This document shows positions 17,618 to 26,658 of a stretch of DNA of 61,526 bases, one piece after another. The stretch is from Cupriavidus sp. (GTDB taxonomy: Bacteria; Pseudomonadota; Gammaproteobacteria; Burkholderiales; Burkholderiaceae). The DNA is taken from contig JAPSLC010000029.1 of NCBI GenBank assembly GCA_031181345.1, positions 1 through 61,526 of the forward strand. The letters run 5' to 3'. The position numbers and the translations under genes are program-made. Under the pieces are notes generated by a model. It did not search any database, had not been told where the DNA came from, and saw only the letters and a list, made by a program, of their open reading frames with translations. Within the stretch, counting starts at the first letter, position 1. The number at the start of each line of letters is the position of its first letter.

Positions 17618-19111
17618 TCAGCCGAACAGTTCCTCGGCGACGGTCGGGTGCAGTTGCATCGTGGTTTCCAGATGCGACAGCCGCACGCCCAGGCGCAGCG
17701 CCACCGCGATCGACTGCGCGATCTCGGGCGCGGCGTTGTCCAGCAGATGCACGCCGAGCACGCGCCCGCTGCGCGCGTTGTAGACCACCTTCATCACCGA
17801 CGGCATCGTGTTGCCGGCGAAGCGGTTCTCCAGCGAGACGAAGCGCTTGATGCGCGTGCCGATGCGCTCGGGCTTGCCCGCGGCTTCGATCGCCGCCGCC
17901 TCGGTCAGTCCGACGCAGCCGATGGCGGGCTCGCAGAACACCGCGGTGGGAATCACGTCGAAGTCGGCGCGCTCGCCGCGCCGGCCGAACAGCCGGTCGG
18001 CCAGCCAGCGGCCCTGCGCGGTGGCCACCGGCGTCAGCTGCGGGCCTTCGGTGACGTCGCCGATCGCATGGATGCCGCGCACGCTGGTGCGGAATTGCCG
18101 GTCCACGCGCAGGCCGCGCTGTCCGTGCGCGACGCCCAGCGCCTCGAGGCCGAGGCCGTCGAGATTGGGTTCGCGTCCGATCGCGGCCAGCGCCGCCTGG
18201 GCGCGCACGCTGTGGGTCCGTTCCTTGCCCTTGGCGTCCTTCCCGCCGTTGCCGCCCTCGCTGCCCGCCTCCGCCTGCCGGTAGCAGACCTCGATCGCGC
18301 CATTGGCCTGGTCCAGTACGGTCACGTCGGTATTCAGATGCAGCCGCACGCCCTTGGCGGTCAAGGCCTCGGCCAGCGCCTGCGCGATGTCCGCGTCGAA
18401 GTTCTCCAGCAACCGCGACTCACGCACCAGCATGTCGACCTTGACGCCGTAGCGCGACAGGATCGAGGCCATCTCGACGGCGATATAGCCGCCGCCGATC
18501 ACCACCAGCGAGGCCGGCACGCCGTTCCACTCGAACACGTCGTCGGATGTGCTGGCCAGCTCGCCGCCGGGCACCGGCAGCGGTGCCGGCTGCGATCCGG
18601 TGGCGATCAGGATGCGGCGCGCCTGCAGCGTTTCGCCGCCGACCCGTACCTCGCCCGGCGCGGTGACGGTGGCCTCGCCGCGCAACACCAGCACACCGGC
18701 CTCCTGCAGCCGCTGCGTATAGCTGGCATGCAGCCGCGCCATCTCGGCCTTGACGCGCACGATGGCGTCGCTCCAGTCCTCGCGTCCGCCGGTATGCGAC
18801 AGGCAGCCCGACAGGATCGCGGCCCAGGTGGCGCCGTAGTGCAGCATCTTCTTGGGAATGCAGCCGCGGTTCACGCAGGTGCCGCCGATCTGCTCGCGCT
18901 CGACCAGGATCACGCTGGCGCCGTGCGAGGCCGCCCGCATCGCCGCGGCGACACCGGCCGAGCCGCCGCCGATCACGACGAAGTCGGCCTGGCGCGCGCG
19001 GCCGGTGCCGGCATTGCCCCTGCCGCGCGGTACGCGCTCCATCCGGGGTTCGGCCGATACCTTGCTTGCGCGCTTGCGTTCGTTGTCGCTGCCGGCTTGC
19101 CGCTTCGTCAT
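17618..19111 (-). CDS. gor: Glutathione-disulfide reductase family flavoprotein
   Basis: A 497-residue class I pyridine nucleotide-disulfide oxidoreductase. Features are the FAD-binding GGGSAGVAAA, the redox disulfide in GGTCVNRGCIPKK, the NAD(P)-binding VVIGGGYIAVE, the second FAD contact IHAIGDV and the C-terminal catalytic His in LHPTVAEEL. H-P-T-V-A-E-E-L is the glutathione reductase signature. About 40 charged residues precede the FAD domain, and a Gly-rich insertion (SEGGNGGKDAKGKE) is unusual. The start has AGGAGG at 5 nt. It ends the abrB-thioesterase-patatin cluster and converges with the SoxR-driven RidA gene. Activity with another disulfide cannot be excluded. Confidence 0.85.
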   Translation of the reverse strand: MTKRQAGSDNERKRASKVSAEPRMERVPRGRGNAGTGRARQADFVVIGGGSAGVAAAMRAASHGASVILVEREQIGGTCVNRGCIPKKMLHYGATWAAILSGCLSHTGGREDWSDAIVRVKAEMARLHASYTQRLQEAGVLVLRGEATVTAPGEVRVGGETLQARRILIATGSQPAPLPVPGGELASTSDDVFEWNGVPASLVVIGGGYIAVEMASILSRYGVKVDMLVRESRLLENFDADIAQALAEALTAKGVRLHLNTDVTVLDQANGAIEVCYRQAEAGSEGGNGGKDAKGKERTHSVRAQAALAAIGREPNLDGLGLEALGVAHGQRGLRVDRQFRTSVRGIHAIGDVTEGPQLTPVATAQGRWLADRLFGRRGERADFDVIPTAVFCEPAIGCVGLTEAAAIEAAGKPERIGTRIKRFVSLENRFAGNTMPSVMKVVYNARSGRVLGVHLLDNAAPEIAQSIAVALRLGVRLSHLETTMQLHPTVAEELFG

Positions 19112-19190
19112 CGATGCCTCCTGCCGCGGCGCGCCGGCCGCGAGAATGCCGCATGAATCGGAGGGAGCAGCCGCTCTCGCCGCTCCCGCG

Positions 19191-20156
19191 CTACGAGGCC
19201 GGCGCCAGGTCCGCTGACGCGTCGGCCGTCCAATCGCGCAGGAAGGTTTCGCCATCGCGCCGGCCCAGGTCGTAGGCCAGCGTCATGCCTTCCGGACGCG
19301 TGTAATCCCAGCTGGAGATCGGCACCCGCCGCGACGGTTGCAGATACAGGCGCCGCTGGCCGTTCCACTCGACCACGAAACGGCGCGGGCGCGGATACAG
19401 CCGGGTCATCAGCACCAGCACGTCGCCGGGCGTGGGGTCGAGCGCGTCGACCGGTACGTTGTCGACCAGGCCGCCGTCGAGCACCGCGCGGCCATCGCGC
19501 CGCAGCACCGGTGTGAACGGCGGCGTGCATGACGACTGCAGCAAAAGGTCTGCCAGCTGCTCCGGCGTCGCGCAGTCCTGGGCCCGCACGAACTCGGGAT
19601 GAAAGCCCAGCGTGCGGCCCAGCCGCGGATGCAGCGTCTTGAGCAGATGCTTGTCGATGTTGTAGGCCAGCAGCCCCGCCATCACCGCCAGCCGCGGTCC
19701 GCACCAGCGCGGAATGTGCGCCACGCCGATGCGGATCTCGGGCGCGGCCTGCAGCCGCTCCAGGCGGCCGTCGCCGAGGATCGACAGCAGGGCCGCCCGG
19801 TAGATGCCGTAGTGCGGGAACACGCGCTGGTTGCCCAGCAGATTGCGCCAGTAGACGTTGCGCTTGTTGCCGGCCAGCACGCCGCGGTAGTAGTCCATGA
19901 CCTGCCGTGACTCGTGCGTGTAAATCATGCAGGCGGTGGCAGCTCCGGCCGAGATGCCGGCGATCACGCGCGGGCGCAGCCCGAGCTCGGGGGCGACCGT
20001 GTCCCACCAGCCCGCCTGCCACCAGCAGCGATTGCCGCCGCCGGCGAATACCACCTGCTCGAAGGGCCCGCCGTACTGCGGCGTGCGCGATGGCGCGGTG
20101 CGCGCGTCGCCGGTGGTATCGAAGGCCATTGCCGGACGGACGGCGGACATCGTCAC
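19191..20156 (-). CDS. Patatin-like phospholipase family protein
   Basis: A 321-residue serine lipid acyl hydrolase. The catalytic dyad is visible: the nucleophile Ser in GISAGA (near residue 69) and the Asp in DGGLVDNVP (near residue 227). The oxyanion glycine loop reads FAGGGNRCWWQAGWW, close to the patatin G-G-G-x-R/K. No signal peptide, so it is probably cytoplasmic. The start is a GTG overlapping the thioesterase stop (GTGA), showing translational coupling; an in-frame ATG lies 6 nt inside. Substrate unknown; housed with an acyl thioesterase, it may act in lipid turnover. Confidence 0.85.
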   Translation of the reverse strand: MTMSAVRPAMAFDTTGDARTAPSRTPQYGGPFEQVVFAGGGNRCWWQAGWWDTVAPELGLRPRVIAGISAGAATACMIYTHESRQVMDYYRGVLAGNKRNVYWRNLLGNQRVFPHYGIYRAALLSILGDGRLERLQAAPEIRIGVAHIPRWCGPRLAVMAGLLAYNIDKHLLKTLHPRLGRTLGFHPEFVRAQDCATPEQLADLLLQSSCTPPFTPVLRRDGRAVLDGGLVDNVPVDALDPTPGDVLVLMTRLYPRPRRFVVEWNGQRRLYLQPSRRVPISSWDYTRPEGMTLAYDLGRRDGETFLRDWTADASADLAPAS

Positions 20157-20569
20157 AGCAGTGCGTAGGTCGTGGTGGCCTGCACGGCGAGCTTGCCGTC
20201 GGGACCGCGCAGCGCGATCTCGCCGAACACGACGGTCTTGCCCAGCCGCAGCACGGTGGCCTGCACCAGCATGTCGCCCTCGATCACGGGGCGCATGAAG
20301 TTGGTGGTCAGGCTGACGGTGGTCATCGGGCGAAAGCCGCCCAGCGCGCTGGAGATCGCAACGATCATCGCGGTGTCGGCCGCGGACATCAGCACCTGGC
20401 CGCAGACCACGCCGCCGGCGTGGCGAAGGGAAGGATCGAAGGGCAGCCGCAGCGTGACGCTGTCGGCGTCGACGCGCTCGGCGCGCAGGTTCAGCTGGCG
20501 GACCCAGGGCGCCAGCACGCGCTCCAGGATGGCGTCGATGTCGGCGATGGCAAGCGTCGTCTCTGGCAT
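20153..20569 (-). CDS. PaaI-family hotdog-fold thioesterase
   Basis: A 138-residue hotdog enzyme, predicted to hydrolyse acyl-CoA thioesters. The family block R-H-A-G-G-V-V-C-G-Q-V-L-M-S-A-A-D-T-A-M (around residues 49-68) holds the active-site helix with a Gln and an Asp, and T-V-S-L-T-T-N-F-M-R-P is the second conserved strand. Length is normal. It lies 40 bp after the AbrB-type gene and overlaps the patatin gene by 4 bp, so the three are probably one transcript. Acyl-chain preference cannot be judged. Confidence 0.85.
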   Translation of the reverse strand: MPETTLAIADIDAILERVLAPWVRQLNLRAERVDADSVTLRLPFDPSLRHAGGVVCGQVLMSAADTAMIVAISSALGGFRPMTTVSLTTNFMRPVIEGDMLVQATVLRLGKTVVFGEIALRGPDGKLAVQATTTYALL

Positions 20570-20609
20570 GGCGGCCCGTCGGTGGTCCTCGGTTGTCCTG
20601 GCCGCCCGG

Positions 20610-21668
20610 TTACTCGGTCTCCTCCGGGGCGGCGCGATGTTTCAGCCAATGATACAGGGGGCCGGTACACAGCACCACGAAGGCCATCCGGATCACGTGG
20701 AAGGCCGTGACCAGCGGCACGCCGAGCTCGAGCACCTTGGCGGTGATGCACATCTCGGCGATGCCGCCCGGCGTGGTGCCCAGGATCACGGTGGCCGGAT
20801 GCGCGCCCGACAGCGCGGCCAGTCCCCAGCCGAACAGCGCCGATATCACCAGCGCCACCAGCGTGTACAGGGCCACGCCGCCAAGGAAGCGCGGCGCGGT
20901 ATGCAGGAATTCGCGCGAGAAGCGCACGCCGAGCGAGACGCCGATCAGTAGCTGGCCGGCATGGCTCATCGAGGTCGGGATCGCGGACAGCTCGATGCCG
21001 GAGGCGGTCAACGCCGCGGCGGCGATCAGCGTGCCGATGACGAAGGGGTTGGGCAGGTTCAGCCGGTTCATGACCAGCGCAAAGGCGACCGTGATGGCGA
21101 TCAGCGCGGCCAGCCCGAGCGCGTCGACGGTGCGCGGTCCCGGGATATAGGTATCGAGCCCATGAATACCGCCGTACTGAAAAAGCGCCGGCACGATAAC
21201 TACCACCAATAGCACCCGCAGCGAGTGCGCGGCCGCGACCTGATCGATGCGCGCGCCGTTGCGCTCGGCCAGATTGGCCATCTCGGAGGCGCCGCCGATC
21301 GCGGTGGAGAAGAACGCGGTCTTGAAGGCGACGCCGGTGGTCCGGCGCAGCATCAGCGCGCCGGCGGTGCCGAGCACCAGCGCGAACAGCGAGCCGGCGA
21401 TCACGTAAGGCGAGAACTCGACCAGCTTGGCCACCACGTCGGGCGTGAAGTAGAGCCCCAGGGAGGTGCCGATCGCCCATTGGCCGGCGTTGCGGGCCTG
21501 CGATGGCGCGCGCAGGTCGGCGCCCATCATCCGGGCCGCCGCCACGGCCAGCAGCGGGCCGATCATCCAGGGCAGCGGCGTGCGCAGCCATTCGCACAGC
21601 AGGGCTGCGGCCAGTCCAAGCAGCAGCGTCAGCAGGACCGGGCGCCATTGGGAGAGCATCGATTGCAT
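20610..21668 (-). CDS. AbrB family membrane protein (putative transporter)
   Basis: A 352-residue integral membrane protein of the AbrB family (PF05145), annotated historically as ammonia monooxygenase-like regulators but built as a duplicated transporter. Two similar halves are visible: P-L-P-W-M-I-G-P-L and STAIGGASEMANLAERNGA in the first, PNPFVIGTLIAA and LGTTPGGIAEMCITAKVLE in the second. The G-G-x-x-E-M sequence appears in both halves. Substrate is unknown. Downstream on the same strand are thioesterase and patatin genes. The start MQSMLSQWRP has a second in-frame ATG 9 nt later. Confidence 0.85.
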   Translation of the reverse strand: MQSMLSQWRPVLLTLLLGLAAALLCEWLRTPLPWMIGPLLAVAAARMMGADLRAPSQARNAGQWAIGTSLGLYFTPDVVAKLVEFSPYVIAGSLFALVLGTAGALMLRRTTGVAFKTAFFSTAIGGASEMANLAERNGARIDQVAAAHSLRVLLVVVIVPALFQYGGIHGLDTYIPGPRTVDALGLAALIAITVAFALVMNRLNLPNPFVIGTLIAAAALTASGIELSAIPTSMSHAGQLLIGVSLGVRFSREFLHTAPRFLGGVALYTLVALVISALFGWGLAALSGAHPATVILGTTPGGIAEMCITAKVLELGVPLVTAFHVIRMAFVVLCTGPLYHWLKHRAAPEETE

Positions 21669-21729
21669 GGCTTGGCGGGCTGGCGCTCGGTGCGGCGCCG
21701 CCTCGTTCTTTCGACTTTGATGGCAGATC

Positions 21730-21809
21730 GTCGCCCCCGCGAACGCAGGGGCCCAGCGTCTTGCGTCCTGATGAGGTCACTGGGTCCCCGCGTGCGCGGG
21801 AACGACGTC
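21730..21809. repeat. Paired REP-like elements (BIME-like) between abrB and tctA
   Basis: Two GC-rich palindromic units face each other: one with CCCCCGCGAACGCAGGGG followed by CCCAG (about 21734-21755), the other starting CTGGG followed by GTCCCCGCGTGCGCGGGAAC (to 21803). The second matches the element at 153-178 in 23 of 26 positions. The inverted CCCAG/CTGGG junction is what one expects from a pair of REPs in mosaic arrangement. Confidence 0.6.
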
Positions 21810-21844
21810 GGGCACGGGATTGAAGCCCGCTATTGTGCCCGCAA

Positions 21845-23356
21845 TCAATTGGCCGCGTCGGCCACGCCCCGCATCGCCGAGCGCCGCGACAGCCAGCGCA
21901 GCAGGCGCGGCACCACCACCACGGCCACCGTCAACGCCAGGATCGATGCCGAGATCGGATGGCGCAGGAACATCGTCCAGTCGCCCTGGCTGATCGACAG
22001 CGCGTTGCGCAGCTGCTTCTCGGCCATCGGCCCGAGGATCATGCCGACGATCACCGGCGCGGTCGGGAAGTCGAAGCGGCGCATCGCCATGCCGAGCAGG
22101 CCGATCAGGAACAGCAGCAGCAGATCGAAGGCCGATTGGCGGATGCCGTAGGCGCCCAGGCCCGCGAAGATCAGGATGCCGCCGTAGAGCAGCGGCGTCG
22201 GGATGCGCAGCATGCGGACCCACAGACCGATCGCCGGCAGGTTCAGCACCAGCAGCATCACGTTGCCGATATAGAGCGAGGCGAGCAGGCCCCAGACCAG
22301 GTCGCCCGAGGTCTGGAACAGCATCGGGCCGGGCTGCAGGTTGTAGTTCTGGAACGCCGCCAGCATGATTGCCGTGGTGTTCGAGGTCGGAATGCCCAGC
22401 GTCAGCAGCGGCGCCAGCGTGGCGGTCACCGCGGCATTGTTGGCGGCCTCGGGCCCGGCCACGCCCTCGATCGCGCCCTTGCCGAACTCCTCCGGATGCT
22501 TGCTCAGCTTCTTCTCGCTGGCATACGACAGGAAGGTCGGGATCTCGGCCCCGCCGGCCGGAATCAGGCCGAACGGAAAGCCGATGAAGGTGCCGCGCAG
22601 CCAGGCCGGAACCGAGCGCCTCCAGTCCGAGCGCGACATCATCACGCGGCCCACCTTGTTGAAGGTGCCCTCGCGCTGCGGGAAGAAGGCGTTGAACAGC
22701 GCCTCGCCCACCGCGAACAGACCGACCGCGACCACCACGATGTCGATGCCGTCGTACAGCTCCTGGATGCCGAGCGTGTAGCGCGTCTGGCCGGACAGCG
22801 AATCCATGCCGATCAGGCCGATACCCAGGCCCAGGAACAGGCTGGTCATGCCGCGCAGCAGCGACGAGCCCAGCACGGCCGACACCGTGGTAAAGGCCAG
22901 CAGCATGATCATGAAGTACTCGCCGGGACCGAACTGCAGCGCGACGTCGGCCGCGACCGGGGCGAACAGCGACAGCAGCACGGTGGCGATGGTGCCGGCG
23001 ACGAACGAGCCGATCGCGGCGGTGGCCAGCGCGGGGCCGGCCAGGCCCCGCTTGGCCATCAGGTTGCCCTCCATCGCGGTGATCATCGTCGACGATTCGC
23101 CGGGCGTGTTCATCAGGATCGAGGTGGTCGAGCCGCCGTACATCGCCCCGTAGTAGATGCCGGCGAACATGATCAGCGCCGCGGTGGGTTCGACCTTGGC
23201 GGTCAGCGGCAGCAGCATCGCCACCGTCAGCGCCGGGCCGATGCCGGGCAGCACGCCGATGGCGGTGCCCAGGAAGCAGCCGACCAGCGCCCACATCAGG
23301 TTCAGCGGCGTGATCGCGACGGCAAAGCCGTTCATCAATTGGTTCAGCGTATCCAT
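21845..23356 (-). CDS. tctA: Tripartite tricarboxylate transporter permease TctA
   Basis: A 503-residue large membrane subunit of a TTT transporter, a sodium- or proton-driven, binding-protein-dependent importer of carboxylates. It has about 11-12 helices and family signatures: [17 protein letters not shown], the second G-P motif [13 protein letters not shown], and [24 protein letters not shown] lies 8 nt before the start. Gene order on this strand is tctD, tctE, receptor, tctB, tctA, giving a complete self-regulated module. The name follows family usage; citrate specificity is not shown. Confidence 0.94.
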   Translation of the reverse strand: MDTLNQLMNGFAVAITPLNLMWALVGCFLGTAIGVLPGIGPALTVAMLLPLTAKVEPTAALIMFAGIYYGAMYGGSTTSILMNTPGESSTMITAMEGNLMAKRGLAGPALATAAIGSFVAGTIATVLLSLFAPVAADVALQFGPGEYFMIMLLAFTTVSAVLGSSLLRGMTSLFLGLGIGLIGMDSLSGQTRYTLGIQELYDGIDIVVVAVGLFAVGEALFNAFFPQREGTFNKVGRVMMSRSDWRRSVPAWLRGTFIGFPFGLIPAGGAEIPTFLSYASEKKLSKHPEEFGKGAIEGVAGPEAANNAAVTATLAPLLTLGIPTSNTTAIMLAAFQNYNLQPGPMLFQTSGDLVWGLLASLYIGNVMLLVLNLPAIGLWVRMLRIPTPLLYGGILIFAGLGAYGIRQSAFDLLLLFLIGLLGMAMRRFDFPTAPVIVGMILGPMAEKQLRNALSISQGDWTMFLRHPISASILALTVAVVVVPRLLRWLSRRSAMRGVADAAN

Positions 23357-23387
23357 TTGCGTGTCTCCGGCCTCGCAGGCCCGCGAT

Positions 23388-23861
23388 TTACAGGCCCGCG
23401 ATCGGCAGCAGCGGCAGGTTGATGCCGAGCAGGAAATCGAACAGCAACCACATCGGCACCGTGATCGCCAGCCCGATCAGCGCGTCGCGCACAAGGCGGC
23501 GGCTGCCGTAGCCGCGCGCAACGCAGACCATCAGCAGCGTGGACGCCAGCACGAAGCCCAGCGTGCCGATCAGCGCCATGTTCAGCAGCAGGCCGGCGGC
23601 GACCCACAACAGGCCGCGCAAGCTGTGCGGCTGCGAGGGCAGCTCGGCGTCCTGCTCGGGCATCGCGCGAAAGCCGCCGCGCACGCCCTGCCAGGTCAGC
23701 AGCGCGCCGCAGATGGCGAGGCCGAAGCCGACCAGCGTCGGAACGAAACGCGGCGACAGGCCGGCGTAGCCGGACTCGCCCGAGATGCCGCCAAGGCCGG
23801 CGAAGAAGCAGGCCGACAGCAACAGCACGACGATGCCGATGGCAGTGTGGGAAGGTTTCAC
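23388..23861 (-). CDS. tctB: Tripartite tricarboxylate transporter TctB family protein
   Basis: A protein of about 157 residues, the small membrane subunit of the TTT transporter. Four hydrophobic helices are visible: [50 protein letters not shown] with VLASTLLMV, and a last one ending [15 protein letters not shown], the family's typical C-terminus. I chose a GTG start (VKPSHTAIG) because GGAG lies 6 nt before it; an ATG 14 codons upstream lacks a site. It lies 31 bp before tctA. Confidence 0.85.
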   Translation of the reverse strand: MKPSHTAIGIVVLLLSACFFAGLGGISGESGYAGLSPRFVPTLVGFGLAICGALLTWQGVRGGFRAMPEQDAELPSQPHSLRGLLWVAAGLLLNMALIGTLGFVLASTLLMVCVARGYGSRRLVRDALIGLAITVPMWLLFDFLLGINLPLLPIAGL

Positions 23862-24005
23862 GATGGGCTCCGGATCGAGGCCGAATGCAGGCGCATCCGG
23901 CAAGGGGCGGAAACGAACGGGCCGCGGTCCGGGAGGCCGCGGCGCCGGTGCAACGATCGGGTCCTGATGGACCGGAAGGGCGCGAAAGGCGAGGGGCGCG
24001 AGACC

Positions 24006-24971
24006 TTACTTCGCCACGCCCAGTTCGCGCAGCATCGCGCCCAGGCGGGCCGATTCGGCGTCGACGAACTTGCCGAACTCGTCGCCGGTCAGCAGGAACG
24101 GGGTCCAGTCGTTCTTGGCCAGCGCCTGCTTCCACGACGGCGATTCCGTCGCCTTGACCACCGCGTCGGTCAGCGCCTTGCGCTGCTCGGGGGTGATGCC
24201 CGGCGCGCCATAGACGCCGCGCCAGTTGTAGATCTCGACGTTGATGCCCTGCTCCTTCAGCGTCGGGATATCGGCAACGCGGTCCTTCGAGGTCACCGCC
24301 AGCGCGCGCATCTTGCCGCTCTTGATGAAGGGCAGGAACTCGGACACGCCGGCGATGCCGGCCGTCACGTGGCCGCCCAGCACCGAGGCCGAGGCCTCGC
24401 CGCCGCCCTGGAAGGGCACGTAGTTGATGCGCTTCGGATCGACGCCGATGTCCTTGGCGATCAGGCCGGCCAGGATATGGTCGATCGAACCCTTGGAGCC
24501 GCCGCCCCAGCTGACGCTGCCCGGGTTGGCCTTGAGTTGCGCGGTCAGGTCCTTGATCGACTTGATCGGCGAGCTGGCCGGCACCGTGATGACCATCGTG
24601 TCGGTGAACAGCCGCGCGATCGGCGTGGCGTTCTTCAGCGTGACCGGCGGCTTGTTGGTCTCGATCGCGCCGACCATCACGGCGCCGGTGACCAGCAGTG
24701 CGTTCGGGTTGCCCTTGTCGGTGTTGACGAACTGGGTCAGGCCGATGGTGCCGCCCGCGCCGCCGCGGTTGTCGTACGAAGCCGACTTGGCCACGCCCGC
24801 CGACACCATCGCGGCGCCCAGCGTGCGGCCTGCCTGGTCCCAGCCGCCGCCGGGGTTGGCGCCGATCATGAACTTGGCGGTGTCGACCGCGAAGGCCGGG
24901 CCGGCCGCCACGGCGGCGCCGATCAGCGCAAATTGGAAAAGGCGGGGAAGTCGATCGAGGGTGCGGCGCAT
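24006..24971 (-). CDS. tctC: TTT transporter substrate-binding protein (Bug/TctC family)
   Basis: A 321-residue periplasmic receptor feeding the TctBA permease. A signal peptide (cleavage about residue 28, after AAGPAFA) precedes a two-lobed binding domain with GANPGGGWDQAGR, DNRGGAGGTIG, the GSKGSID-H block, and Y-V-P-F-Q-G-G-G-E-A. G-G-G-W-D is typical of the TctC branch rather than the classic Bug P-x-x-P-G-G-x-x-D. GGAGA precedes the start. It is first of the transport genes, with direct repeats upstream that may bind TctD. Ligand is unknown; the family handles citrate, tricarballylate and similar acids. Confidence 0.92.
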   Translation of the reverse strand: MRRTLDRLPRLFQFALIGAAVAAGPAFAVDTAKFMIGANPGGGWDQAGRTLGAAMVSAGVAKSASYDNRGGAGGTIGLTQFVNTDKGNPNALLVTGAVMVGAIETNKPPVTLKNATPIARLFTDTMVITVPASSPIKSIKDLTAQLKANPGSVSWGGGSKGSIDHILAGLIAKDIGVDPKRINYVPFQGGGEASASVLGGHVTAGIAGVSEFLPFIKSGKMRALAVTSKDRVADIPTLKEQGINVEIYNWRGVYGAPGITPEQRKALTDAVVKATESPSWKQALAKNDWTPFLLTGDEFGKFVDAESARLGAMLRELGVAK

Positions 24972-25054
24972 GACGTCTCCTGCTTGCGGTGTCGTGGTTT
25001 TATGGTTTCAGTGGCCGCTTGTACGGCCATGGCGGCGATTCTAGGAGCCGGAAA

Positions 25055-25072
25055 CTGTCAATAAGCTGTCAA
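25055..25072 (-). promoter_or_regulatory. Direct repeats before tctC, candidate TctD site
   Basis: CTGTCAA occurs at 25055-25061 and 25066-25072, an 11-bp period that puts both on the same DNA face, as OmpR-family regulators prefer. Read towards tctC the units are TTGACAG. The site is 84 to 101 bp upstream of the receptor ATG and a TAGAAT hexamer follows nearer the gene. Assignment to TctD is inference from context. Confidence 0.5.
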
Positions 25073-25155
25073 AACTTCAGCTTTCTGACTGGGGTTTACG
25101 CTGATCGGGTGGACGCGCGCGCCGGTGCTGGCGGGCGATTCCGCGTGTCGTCGGC

Positions 25156-26658
25156 TCACGCGCCGGCCGCCAGCGGCAGCCGCAACTCGGCCCGCAGCCC
25201 CTGCCCCTGGCGCGCCTCGTGCAGCGTCACGCTGCCGCCGAAGCGCGCCGCCATCTCGCGCGAGATGGCCAGGCCCAGGCCGGAGCCGGGCTCGTCGTGG
25301 CCGACGCGGCGATAGAACCGCGCAAACACCTGCTCGCGTTCCTCGGCCGGAATGCCGGGGCCATCGTCCTCGACCGCCAGGCAGGCGCTGCCCTCCTCGC
25401 GCGCGGCCGACAGCGTGATGCGGCTGCCGCGCGGCGAGTACTGGATCGCGTTGTGGACCAGGTTGGCCAGCGCCTCGCGCAGCAGCGCCGCGTCGGCGCG
25501 CACCGGCAGCGGCTGGCCGCCGCCGTCCTCCCAGCCGAAGTCCTGCTGCTTAGCGCGCGCCAGCGGCAGATAGTCGAGCGCGACCTGGCCGGCCACGGCG
25601 GTGGCGTCGATCACGGTATCGGCCACCGCCGCCTCGGCGCCCGCCTCGGCGGCCTGCGCCTCGTGCTGGCGTACCCGCGCCAGCGCCAGCAGCTGGTTGG
25701 CCAGCCGCGAGGCCTGTTCGAGCTGGGTCACGATGCCGTCGACCGCCTCGCGCGCCGGGGCCGGATCGCCGCTGCCGTCGAGTTGCCGGCGGGCAAACTC
25801 CGCCTGCGTCTTCAGGATCGCCAGCGGCGTGCGCAGCTGGTGCGCGGCATCGGCGATGAACTGCGCCTGGGCCTGCGCCATCGCCGCCGAGCGCGACACG
25901 TGCCGGTTGACCGCATCGACCAGCGGCCTGACCTCGGCCGGCACCGGGCCGACCGCCAGCGGCGTCAGGTCGTCGGGCGGGCGCGCCTCGACGTCGTCGC
26001 GCACGCGCTTGAGCGGGCGCAGCACGAAGGTCACGCCGCCCACCAGGATCAGCGCGCTGGCCACGATCAGCAGCACGTCGCGCGCCAGCGTGTTGCGCCA
26101 CACGGCGCCGACCAGTGCCGTGCGCGGCTCGGCCGATTCGGCGACCTGGATGATCACGCGCATGTGGGCGTCGGGCCGGTAGACCGGCCGCGCCATCGCG
26201 GCGATGCGCACCGGCGCGTCGCGATAGACCGCGTCGTAATAGCGCGGCACGTTGTTGGCCAGCGTGCCGCGCGGCAGCGGCAGGTCGTCGTAGCCGGTCA
26301 CGGTCTCGATGGCGCCCTCGCGTTCCAGCGCGACGCGATAGAACACGCGCGTCTGCGCCGCGGTCTCGAACATCTCCATGGCCGCGTCGGGCAGCGTCAG
26401 CTGCACGGTCTCGCCGGCCATGCCGATCGCGTTGTCGATCGCGCGTACCGAGCCGAACAGCGAGCGGTCGTAGGCGGTATTGGCAGCGTCGCGCAGCGTG
26501 CCGTAGGTCAGCCAGCTGTCGAGCGCCATCATCGCCGCCAACGCGGGCAGCAGCAGCACCAGCAACTGGCGGCGCAGGCTGCCGCGCAGCCAGCGGCGCA
26601 GTGGACCACCTCGGCGGCTGGCCCGTGGATCGCCCCGGGGGCCGCCCGGCGCGCTCAA
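25156..26658 (-). CDS. tctE: Sensor histidine kinase, TctE/QseC-like
   Basis: A 500-residue two-component kinase. Helices near residues 20-40 and 185-205 flank a periplasmic domain of the TctE N-terminal type; the HAMP-like linker is followed by the H box in FIADAAHQLRTPLAILK, the N box in NLVHNAIQYSPRG, G1 in VEDDGPGIP and G2 in GSGLGLAI. The start is a TTG overlapping the regulator's stop (TTGA) with GGAGG 7 nt upstream; any longer frame runs antisense-like through the regulator gene and is implausible. Context with tctCBA implies it senses an external carboxylate. Confidence 0.9.
   Translation of the reverse strand: MSAPGGPRGDPRASRRGGPLRRWLRGSLRRQLLVLLLPALAAMMALDSWLTYGTLRDAANTAYDRSLFGSVRAIDNAIGMAGETVQLTLPDAAMEMFETAAQTRVFYRVALEREGAIETVTGYDDLPLPRGTLANNVPRYYDAVYRDAPVRIAAMARPVYRPDAHMRVIIQVAESAEPRTALVGAVWRNTLARDVLLIVASALILVGGVTFVLRPLKRVRDDVEARPPDDLTPLAVGPVPAEVRPLVDAVNRHVSRSAAMAQAQAQFIADAAHQLRTPLAILKTQAEFARRQLDGSGDPAPAREAVDGIVTQLEQASRLANQLLALARVRQHEAQAAEAGAEAAVADTVIDATAVAGQVALDYLPLARAKQQDFGWEDGGGQPLPVRADAALLREALANLVHNAIQYSPRGSRITLSAAREEGSACLAVEDDGPGIPAEEREQVFARFYRRVGHDEPGSGLGLAISREMAARFGGSVTLHEARQGQGLRAELRLPLAAGA

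Noticed and set aside
21801..24971. Plus-strand frames of over 500 codons across tctA/tctB/tctC
   Set aside because: Antisense to clear TTT genes with signatures; His/Arg/Gln-rich translations without domains.
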